Shown here piece by piece: positions 4,827-10,785 of a stretch of DNA of 14,794 bases. The stretch comes from an uncultured Microcaldota archaeon. Its GTDB lineage: Archaea; Micrarchaeota; Micrarchaeia; Anstonellales; Bilamarchaeaceae. The stretch spans positions 1 through 14,794 of the forward strand of contig CAILMU010000025.1 in assembly GCA_903835325.1 (NCBI GenBank), given 5' to 3'. Position 1 is the stretch's first letter. Every line of letters begins with the position of its first letter. A model generated the notes under the pieces. That model was not told where the DNA came from, did no database searches, and saw only the letters and a program-made list of their open reading frames with translations. The translations under genes were made by a program, and so were the position numbers.

Positions 4827-6427
4827 CAGTTGCACACCCCGCCGGTTTTGGGACAAGCGATGTTGTCCAGCTTGAAATCGCCTATTGTGGTTTGATTGAG
4901 CGCGAACACGCCTGTCGAGAGGTCGCTCGAGCAGCTCTGGAAATCCCTGCAGCCTGGAAGGCCGCGTATCTTCGTGCCTGTCCCGCCATTCGTGAACAGG
5001 TCGCGGTCCAGCCTGCTGTGAGTGTCGTAGTAGGTCGTATTGGCGTATTCGCCGACGACGAACGTCTCGATGCCGAACTCAGGGTCTGAGCGCAGGTAGG
5101 TGTTGTTCATCAAGTGCTGAAGGTAAGAAGGTGCAGCCGGGTCATGCAGGTAGTACCCGCACATGACGAAGTCGCGTATCTTCTCCAGGTCCAGTATCGC
5201 GCTCCCGGGCTTCACGATCAATTTATCTGTCGGGGTCTGCAGCACATCAGAGACGGAATTCTTCGCTTCGATGAGCACGCACCTCTGCATCGTGCTTGGA
5301 TCCCAAAGCTCTGGGCATTTCGGCGCATCGGTCGGCTTGAAGGCCGATGCCACCACGAACGGGTTGGTCGGGCATGCATAGCCGCCGGAGCAGTCCAATG
5401 ATGGCGAGCACACGTGCGCTCCTGTGTAGACTATAGGACGGAAGGTGTTGTATTCGTCCATGTAAGGATCGGAACCGAGCGGGACGATGGCGCCGCAGTT
5501 GACGGAGGGCTTTTTATCAGGCTGGTTGAGCAGGATGTATCCTCCGAAATCCTTGTAGTTCGGCACCTGGATTATGTCTGAATAGTTCCCTACAAGGATG
5601 TAATTGCGGACATATGCCGCCTGCACCGAGTCCGCGTTCGGGACATCGGTCGAACCGCCGCTCGCCGTGGCCAGATATCCATAGACCCAGCCCTGGCCGG
5701 CTGTTATGCCGGTTGCCGGGACTATCTGCGCAACAGGCGTGTCTGCAGGCGTGCTGTATAAGGAGTTGAAGAAGAACTGCCTGTATGCCGTCGCTTGTCC
5801 TCCGGTCGCTTTCTTGCTTTCGAAAGCCATCGCGGGGTCTGAGAGTCCGTCGATGGAGACGTTGTTGCTGATGTAATAGCGCCTCGAGACCGACGAGGAT
5901 GTGGAGTAATCGGAGATGTTCATGTCGATGATGAATGAATAGTTGACCTTGTCCACCGCGCTCTGCCCGACCTGGAAATCAGAGACGTTTATGTAGCTGA
6001 TGTATATGCCTATCGCGCGCAGCGAAGTGTTCAGGTTCTGGGCCCAGATACTGAACGACGACTGGTCCTGAGCGACCCCGACTTTCTGGTAGTAATGCGA
6101 ATCGCTCGAATTGCCGTCCATGAACAGCTCGAACATGGCCTGCCTCAGGTTCTCGTTCTCGGAGACGCCGTTGCCGGCCATAAGAGGGTACTCCTGCGCA
6201 TGCTGGTTGAGCTGGTAGAGGGAGCGGTCCATGAGCACGTTCGTGATGTTGTCCATGCGTTCAGGCGTTATCTGCTCGATCGCGAGCTCCACGTTCGATT
6301 CCTTATAGAACTCGGAATACGCGCGTTCGGACGCTTCGACGCCTTTGACCCACACCGAGATCGAAAGAAGGATATAAGTGAGTATCAGGAAAACAGTCAC
6401 GGTAAACAGGAAGCCTTTCTTGTCCAT
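4826..6427 (-). CDS. Large pilin-like / surface protein of the cluster
   Basis: A 533-residue protein starting MDKKGFLFTVTVFLILTYILLSISVW: two Lys and Gly, then one hydrophobic helix (about 5-26), giving a signal-anchor or prepilin-like N-terminus that could be cut after Gly5. A predicted coiled or helical segment rich in Glu, Asn and Ser follows (about 30-125), then a long extracellular part with about ten Cys in its C-terminal half and many sequons (NIT, NSS, NLNTS, NVS). I do not recognise the ectodomain. It could be a tip protein or adhesin carried by the smaller pilins, or a membrane-anchored surface protein. AAGGTGAT at 6435-6442, overlapping the previous stop codon, is an excellent Shine-Dalgarno. 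The spacing to the upstream gene is 14 nt. Confidence 0.8.
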   Translation of the reverse strand: MDKKGFLFTVTVFLILTYILLSISVWVKGVEASERAYSEFYKESNVELAIEQITPERMDNITNVLMDRSLYQLNQHAQEYPLMAGNGVSENENLRQAMFELFMDGNSSDSHYYQKVGVAQDQSSFSIWAQNLNTSLRAIGIYISYINVSDFQVGQSAVDKVNYSFIIDMNISDYSTSSSVSRRYYISNNVSIDGLSDPAMAFESKKATGGQATAYRQFFFNSLYSTPADTPVAQIVPATGITAGQGWVYGYLATASGGSTDVPNADSVQAAYVRNYILVGNYSDIIQVPNYKDFGGYILLNQPDKKPSVNCGAIVPLGSDPYMDEYNTFRPIVYTGAHVCSPSLDCSGGYACPTNPFVVASAFKPTDAPKCPELWDPSTMQRCVLIEAKNSVSDVLQTPTDKLIVKPGSAILDLEKIRDFVMCGYYLHDPAAPSYLQHLMNNTYLRSDPEFGIETFVVGEYANTTYYDTHSRLDRDLFTNGGTGTKIRGLPGCRDFQSCSSDLSTGVFALNQTTIGDFKLDNIACPKTGGVCN

Positions 6428-6434
6428 GGGTCAA

Positions 6435-6442
6435 ATCACCTT
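6435..6442 (-). promoter_or_regulatory. Shine-Dalgarno of the 533-aa surface protein gene
   Basis: On the minus strand AAGGTGAT lies 7 nt before the ATG at 6427 and overlaps the preceding TGA. It matches the archaeal 16S 3' end and contrasts with the leaderless first gene of the cluster. Confidence 0.6.
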
Positions 6443-7083
6443 CATATGAAAACTGTGAGCTTGACTATTCGCGCGTTCGCAGACGGGACCAGCGGGCTGC
6501 CCCCGTTCCTGTTCTCGGGCGGGAAGTTGTTTCCGGTCCCGCATGTGATGAGCCCGCCATCCGCGCCGCCGGTGCCTCCATGGCACGTATTGTAGTTGTA
6601 TATCGATTCCGGTTTCTTGTTCACCGGCCCGTTATATCCGAACGTTATAACCTGGGAGGATACGGTGAGCTTGTTGCTGCCTTTCGAGTGCCCTTGCGGG
6701 TCGTTGAGGGTCGATGTATCGTAATACGTCGTCCAGGCCTGCCCGTCTTTGCTGATTTCGAGCGAATATCCGAACTGCGGCGGTATGATATTCCCGACGC
6801 TGTCCTGGATAAGGGAATCCTGGAGCCCTGTCGCGACATTGGTGTCGTTATAGTAGATTATCGTGTCCAGGATGGATGTTCCGCTTGAGGTTCCGATGCA
6901 ATCCTGTAGCGTGCATGGCGATGTCGTGACCGTCATCAGGGCGTCTCTCGAGAGGTAATGCCCTTGTGTCAGCAGGAAATAATACGATGAGGGGATGCTC
7001 GAGAAGAATATGAGGGAGTATATGGCTATCAGAGCCAGCGAAAAAGCTACGAATGCATCCAAGGAGAATATGAACGCGCGCAT
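6442..7083 (-). CDS. First pilin-like gene of the cluster (FSLDA N-terminus)
   Basis: A 213-residue protein starting MRAFIFSLDAFVAFSLALIAIYSLIFFSSI. The short basic leader, FSLDA motif and hydrophobic helix (about residues 9-28) resemble a pilin-like N-terminus in which Asp takes the place of the usual Glu. The FSLDA element is shared with the last gene of the cluster (FSFDA), so the operon begins and ends with this variant. The ectodomain has Cys residues in CTLQDC and later in CHGG...CGTG, Gly/Asn-rich loops (NNFPPENRNGGSPL) and a C-terminus ARIVKLTVFI. The start is supported by a TATA-like box 28 nt upstream with no Shine-Dalgarno, predicting a leaderless mRNA for the whole five-gene operon. 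Confidence 0.8.
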   Translation of the reverse strand: MRAFIFSLDAFVAFSLALIAIYSLIFFSSIPSSYYFLLTQGHYLSRDALMTVTTSPCTLQDCIGTSSGTSILDTIIYYNDTNVATGLQDSLIQDSVGNIIPPQFGYSLEISKDGQAWTTYYDTSTLNDPQGHSKGSNKLTVSSQVITFGYNGPVNKKPESIYNYNTCHGGTGGADGGLITCGTGNNFPPENRNGGSPLVPSANARIVKLTVFI

Positions 7084-7104
7084 AAAAAAGATATGATTAG
7101 GTAT

Positions 7105-7116
7105 CCTTTAAAAACC
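7105..7116 (-). promoter_or_regulatory. TATA-like box of the pilin-like operon
   Basis: On the minus strand GGTTTTTAAAGG is centred about 28 nt before the ATG at 7083. A weak inverted repeat just upstream (GACACA at 7145-7150 and TGTGTC at 7172-7177) separates it from the preceding gene and may help end that transcript. Confidence 0.5.
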
Positions 7117-7187
7117 ATCGTTTAAACTCAAACGTATATTTTTCGACACAGTTCACCGAGGTGGGCGAAAATGTGTCTCAACTTAGC

Positions 7188-7814
7188 TCATTGTGTGGCG
7201 ATGCACGGCCCGTAGCCGCTTCCGCAGCTGTCGCACTCCCTGTACCCGTAGACGCAGCTGTTGTTCAGGCAAGAGGCCTTCGAATAAGGGGCGCAGACCA
7301 CCTTCCACCTGCACACCCCCCACGACCCAGCATGGCAGGTTGAGAAGCCGGAACAGCTCTCGAGCGTGCACTGCTTCGTATCGCCTTCATGGCATGATGC
7401 CTGGCTGGGCGATAGGCCGGTGTTCGCAGCGCTGGTATGGTTCCCGAAGCCGTTTGCCAGGATGAAGACGAATGCGATAACCGCGACGAACCCCAGAAGC
7501 ATCACGAGCAGGACCAGCCTTGAAGATGACGAGCGGGGGAATTTAACATCCGACGAACGTGACGAACTGGGGATTCGGGCGTCTGATGGACCGGCGGCTT
7601 TGATTGGGATTTCCCTTCTCGGAACAGGTTCGCTTTGGATGGATGGCGGATTTGGAAGCGGTGGGGGGTTTTGGATCGGAGACGGGTTTTGAACCTTCGG
7701 AGGGATTTGTGTCCAAGACGGGCTTTGGAGCTCTCTTGAAGAAGGAGAGGATTGCACCTTGACCGGTCTGGACCTCATGGATGCCTTTTTTTCCAAAGTC
7801 TTCTTGGATGCCAT
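7188..7814 (-). CDS. Single-pass membrane protein with Cys-rich ectodomain
   Basis: A 208-residue protein in three parts. Residues about 1-97 are a Pro/Ser/Lys-rich, probably disordered cytosolic region (e.g. IQNPPPLPNPPSIQ). Residues about 98-120 are one membrane helix (RLVLLVMLLGFVAVIAFVFILA). Residues about 138-208 form a compact domain with 11 Cys. Within it, SCSGFSTCHAGSWGVC and SCVYGYRECDSCGSGYGPC look like two copies of one C-x-x-G-x-x-x-C...G-x-C module, a style of repeat seen in bacterial surface proteins. The function is unknown. It starts 31 nt after the sppA stop with a weak GAGGCGG Shine-Dalgarno, so it probably shares the sppA transcript, though AT-rich boxes in the spacer might give a separate promoter. 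Confidence 0.75.
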   Translation of the reverse strand: MASKKTLEKKASMRSRPVKVQSSPSSRELQSPSWTQIPPKVQNPSPIQNPPPLPNPPSIQSEPVPRREIPIKAAGPSDARIPSSSRSSDVKFPRSSSSRLVLLVMLLGFVAVIAFVFILANGFGNHTSAANTGLSPSQASCHEGDTKQCTLESCSGFSTCHAGSWGVCRWKVVCAPYSKASCLNNSCVYGYRECDSCGSGYGPCIATQ

Positions 7815-7845
7815 ATCCGCCTCTTGGGATATATTCGCTCAAACA

Positions 7846-8793
7846 TCATTTATAGCTGAGCCTGATGCCCGATGCTGCGCTCTGGAGCGAGCGCATGAAG
7901 CCTTCGGCGCTCAACAATCCCCCCTGGGACGATGATAAATCGACGTCGCATACCCTGATGTCGTCCGGTGAGGAGTATTCTATCCCGCCCAGATCGGCTG
8001 CTTTCTTCAGGGCGTCCTTCTTGGACCCCAGAGCGTCGACTAGTCCGATTCGTTTAGCCTGCCTTCCGCTCAGGATGCGCCCGTCGCTCACGTTGTTGAA
8101 GAGCGCCATGTTCAGCCTGCTGCCTCGGTTCTGGACGACCACATCGTGGAATTCGGCGTATGACTCATCCACGATGCTCTGGAATATGGATATCTCCCCG
8201 TCGCTCATGTTGCGGTATGGGGATCCGATATCCTTGTAGGGGCCGGATTTTATCGTGGTGACATTGACCCCTAGTTTGTCCATGAGGCCTCCGAATTGCG
8301 TGACTTCCGTTATGGCGCCGATGTCGCCTGTCAGCGCATCAGGCTCCGAGACTATGTAATCGGTCCCGGTCGCGACATAGTAGGCTCCGGAAGCGGCCAT
8401 CTCGCGGAAATAGGAGACTTTTGTCTTGTTCAGGTTTTTCACCGAGTCGTAGATGTCGTGCGTGGCGACAATCGAGCCTCCGGGGGAATTGATTATGAAC
8501 AGGACAGCACCGACATCGTCGCGCTTGTTCAGCGCATCTACAGAGCCCGAGATGTCGTCTGAACCAGGGACGCCTGAGTTCAGGAGGGAGGGCTGGACGC
8601 CATCCACTGTCAGCTCCTGGTCGATATTCACCACCGCGACGCATTTCCCGACGAACATGGGCGTGGCTGCAGAGAATACGAAGAATAGCGCGATGACTGC
8701 GATGAAGGCGAGCACCAAAACCAGGCCGGTGCCCAGGATTATGCTTCGTTTCGGAGTTTCTTGGTGTCTTCTGACCGGTGGTGTTGGTTCCAT
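7846..8793 (-). CDS. sppA: Signal peptide peptidase SppA-type membrane serine protease (S49)
   Basis: A 315-residue S49 peptidase. A single N-terminal membrane helix (about 18-40) anchors the catalytic domain outside the cytoplasm. Family landmarks are LFIINSPGGSI (about 98-108), EMAASGAYYVA with nucleophile Ser135, SEPDALTGDIGAI, and IKSGPYKDIGSPYR with general base Lys187. The Ser-Lys spacing of 52 equals that of Bacillus subtilis SppA (Ser147/Lys199). The family degrades cleaved signal peptides and membrane-protein fragments. This is the short single-domain form. A TATA-like box 28 nt upstream, shared with carS on the other strand, supports a leaderless start at 8793. Being next to many secreted proteins fits a role in clearing their signal peptides, but that link is inference. 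Confidence 0.93.
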   Translation of the reverse strand: MEPTPPVRRHQETPKRSIILGTGLVLVLAFIAVIALFFVFSAATPMFVGKCVAVVNIDQELTVDGVQPSLLNSGVPGSDDISGSVDALNKRDDVGAVLFIINSPGGSIVATHDIYDSVKNLNKTKVSYFREMAASGAYYVATGTDYIVSEPDALTGDIGAITEVTQFGGLMDKLGVNVTTIKSGPYKDIGSPYRNMSDGEISIFQSIVDESYAEFHDVVVQNRGSRLNMALFNNVSDGRILSGRQAKRIGLVDALGSKKDALKKAADLGGIEYSSPDDIRVCDVDLSSSQGGLLSAEGFMRSLQSAASGIRLSYK

Positions 8794-8815
8794 AAGAAGC
8801 GGTTTATCATGATAT

Positions 8816-8826
8816 GAATATAAATG
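8816..8826. promoter_or_regulatory. Shared central TATA-like element, sppA/carS
   Basis: The 55-bp spacer between the divergent sppA and carS has one AT-rich core, GAATATAAATG on plus and ATTTATATTC on minus. Its centre is about 28 nt from the sppA ATG and 28 nt from the carS ATG. Both genes could use it in opposite directions as leaderless transcripts. Short palindromes flank it: TATCATGATA (8805-8814) and TTCATATGAA (8844-8853, spanning the carS start). Confidence 0.5.
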
Positions 8827-8848
8827 TTTTCGGGATTATGCAATTCAT

Positions 8849-9364
8849 ATGAACCAGATTCTGGACCTGATCCTCTTCCTTCTCCCGATATATGTCGCGA
8901 ACGCGATACCGGTGGTGCTGGGAGGAGGCGCGCCCTTGGATCTCGGCGCGACCCTCGGGGACAACCAGAGGCTCCTGGGGGACAGCAAGACCATCCGCGG
9001 ATTCATCGCGGGGGTGGTTGCAGGGACCGCGACAGGAGGCGTCATCGCGCTGGTCTACAGACTGCCTTTCTTTCCAGACCCCAGGATGCAATTCTTAGGG
9101 GGATTCATGGTGGCGCTCGGCACGATGTGCGGGGATGCGATGGGGAGCTTCATCAAGAGAAGGTCCAAGGTCGGTTCCGGAAGGCCGTTCGTGCTGGATA
9201 GCATACTTTTCATCGTGGTGGCGCTGATTCTCGTCTATCCGCTTGTGCGTCCTGGGCTTTATGAGGTCGGGAATCTGGCCTTCTTCCTGGTGCTCACGAT
9301 AATCCTGCACCCGTTGACGAATATGATTGCGAATCGGGCAGGCCTTAAAAACGTACCGTGGTAG
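8849..9364 (+). CDS. carS: CDP-archaeol synthase
   Basis: A 171-residue integral membrane enzyme of archaeal lipid synthesis. CarS transfers CMP from CTP to unsaturated archaeol phosphate (digeranylgeranylglyceryl phosphate), giving CDP-archaeol, the substrate for polar head-group attachment. Family signatures are the N-terminal helix with IPVVLGGGAPLDLG, GDSKTIRG (44-51), GDAMGSFIKRR (95-105), GRPFVLDS (111-118, the usual LDQLDF region) and HPLTNMIANR near the end; four to five membrane helices are visible. Length and motif order match the family. The ATG at 8849 sits about 28 nt from the shared TATA-like element and has no Shine-Dalgarno, so it is probably leaderless. Keeping this gene suggests the organism makes at least part of its own lipids. 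Confidence 0.95.
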   Translation: MNQILDLILFLLPIYVANAIPVVLGGGAPLDLGATLGDNQRLLGDSKTIRGFIAGVVAGTATGGVIALVYRLPFFPDPRMQFLGGFMVALGTMCGDAMGSFIKRRSKVGSGRPFVLDSILFIVVALILVYPLVRPGLYEVGNLAFFLVLTIILHPLTNMIANRAGLKNVPW

Positions 9365-9608
9365 ATTTCCGACGTTTTTCTCCAATTTCTCCGGTATTCT
9401 GGGCGCCTCCAAGGAGCACCTATCTCCGTCGCTGACTACGTGCGGCATAAGCGCGCTTCCGGGGTCGATGATGTAATATCCAAAATCACCCCAAACAAAT
9501 CCTCGCCCGCATAAACCATGCTCGCTCGTTCGAGCGCCATATCCATCAGATATCCAGCTCGCCCCGTCATCTTTATAATCCTCATCCGCATTCTGTTTCC
9601 TGATAGCG
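9365..9608. other. Intergenic stretch between carS and the RNA ligase
   Basis: No convincing gene. A T-rich patch (9373-9392, GTTTTTCTCCAATTTCTCC) just after the carS stop may be its terminator. On the minus strand a 36-codon frame starts at 9546 (MDMALERASMVYAGEDLF...) about 29 nt from the TATA-like box at 9571-9579. A second minus frame reads GDFGYYIIDPGSALMPHVVS without any usable start codon. Either could be a gene remnant; neither is supported well enough to call. Confidence 0.4.
9571..9579 (+). promoter_or_regulatory. TATA-like box for the RNA ligase
   Basis: CTTTATAAT is centred about 34 nt before the ATG at 9609, predicting an 8-nt or shorter leader with no room for a Shine-Dalgarno. 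Its core TTATAA is symmetric, so it could also fire leftward. Confidence 0.45.
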
Positions 9609-10727
9609 ATGGCAGAAGAGACAGAACCCGTTCCCCATGCCCCGAAATCCGACAAAGCGATACTTGAAGCGGCAGCATCCGGCCTGAAGACCGGCAAGGT
9701 CGTGCGCGAGAAGAACTGGATAGAGTATGCCAGATTCAAGGAGCATTGCAAAGGCATCGAGCGCGGGACAGCGGTCGTAAAAGGCAGGATAATCCGCGCC
9801 TACCCGCACATCAAGCGCATATTCACCCTTGGAAAAGGCATCGCCCACAACATGGAGGGCGTCGACAAGGTTTTCCTGGAAGAAAAGATAGATGGGTTCA
9901 ATGTCAGGATCGTTTATATCGACAAACAAATCTTCGGCTTCTCGCGTGGCGGTTTCCTCGAATCGTTCATCACGGAAAAAGCCCGGGGCTTGAAGCTAGA
10001 GCGGTTCTTCAAGGACAACCCAGGATATGTCCTTTGCGGAGAGATGATAGGGAACACGCCATTCACGAAACCGACCGACGATTTCGATGTCAGGCTGTAT
10101 ATCTTCGATATCGATGACGGCGCCGGGAATCTCCTTGGTCCGGAGGAGAGATACAGACTGCTCGAGCGCTACGGTATCGGATACGCGCCGAGGCTCGGAA
10201 GCTTCAGGACCGATGACATGAAAGGAATCATGAAAGTGGCCCTATCCCTGAACAAGGGCAGGAAGGAAGGCATGGTCATCAAGAGCAGGGACCGCAAAAA
10301 GGTCTTGAAATACGTGACCGCTAATTCCGACCTGGAGGACATCGCGCAATGCTCGAATATCTTCTTCGATATGCCTCTTGGCTTTTATCACCAGCGGATA
10401 CTTCGCTCATCTTACTTTATCAAAGATTTCGGGTTTGATAGGAAAAAATATGCCCTGAAGCTCGGCGAGGCGTTCTATGACGGGCTCGAAGGCGCGCTTA
10501 ACGAAATCGAGAATGGCGGTTCTGTCGATGAGGAATTCGAGATTTCTATTGAGGACTTATCAGTCTGGGATGACATCAGGAAGCACATGGGGCGCGAAGT
10601 AAGGCTCGAGGAGCTCTGGCGCAAAACCGAGAAAGACGGACGCACCAGGATTAGATTCCGGAAGATATTCAAGAAGACCACGAAACTCATCGCGTCTTAT
10701 ATGAACGGCAAAGGAGTCACGGATTGA
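9609..10727 (+). CDS. Archaeal ATP-dependent RNA ligase (Rnl3 type)
   Basis: A 372-residue member of the archaeal RNA ligase family typified by the Pyrococcus abyssi Pab1020 and Methanothermobacter enzymes. Nucleotidyltransferase motifs in order: motif I EEKIDGFNVR with AMP-accepting Lys93, FSRGG (111-115), motif III/IIIa GYVLCGEMIG and LYIFDI, motif IV EGMVIKSRD (220-228), motif V KVLKYV (231-236). A helical C-terminal domain follows (about 240-372) that in this family mediates dimerisation. These enzymes circularise or join single-stranded RNA through 5'-phosphate and 3'-hydroxyl ends; the physiological substrate is unsettled. Length matches the family (about 370-380). The start is supported by a TATA-like box just upstream. 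It is transcribed alone, convergent with the giant surface gene. Confidence 0.94.
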   Translation: MAEETEPVPHAPKSDKAILEAAASGLKTGKVVREKNWIEYARFKEHCKGIERGTAVVKGRIIRAYPHIKRIFTLGKGIAHNMEGVDKVFLEEKIDGFNVRIVYIDKQIFGFSRGGFLESFITEKARGLKLERFFKDNPGYVLCGEMIGNTPFTKPTDDFDVRLYIFDIDDGAGNLLGPEERYRLLERYGIGYAPRLGSFRTDDMKGIMKVALSLNKGRKEGMVIKSRDRKKVLKYVTANSDLEDIAQCSNIFFDMPLGFYHQRILRSSYFIKDFGFDRKKYALKLGEAFYDGLEGALNEIENGGSVDEEFEISIEDLSVWDDIRKHMGREVRLEELWRKTEKDGRTRIRFRKIFKKTTKLIASYMNGKGVTD

Positions 10728-10745
10728 AGCGAGAGATTCGGGATA

Positions 10746-10780
10746 AGGAAAAATTAGAAGAGAAAGAATAGAAAAAAGAG
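10746..10780 (-). terminator. T-rich terminator of the giant surface gene
   Basis: Directly after the minus-strand stop at 10786 the minus strand reads CTCTTTTTTCTATTCTTTC and then TCTTCTAATTTTTCC. Repeated T-runs without a hairpin are the usual archaeal terminator. The plus strand has no T-tract here, so the RNA ligase transcript must end elsewhere. Confidence 0.6.
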
Positions 10781-10785
10781 AGGAT

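Noticed and set aside
4827..4856. Ten-codon upstream start for the KGQGSMELL pilin (ATG 4856)
   Set aside because: It would overlap the previous gene by 31 nt and lengthen the basic leader; ATG 4826 gives the usual class III leader and a TGATG junction.
9095..9757. 220-codon minus-strand frame across carS end and the RNA ligase start
   Set aside because: It is antisense to two well-supported genes and begins inside the ligase; only its short intergenic part looked protein-like and is mentioned as a possible remnant.
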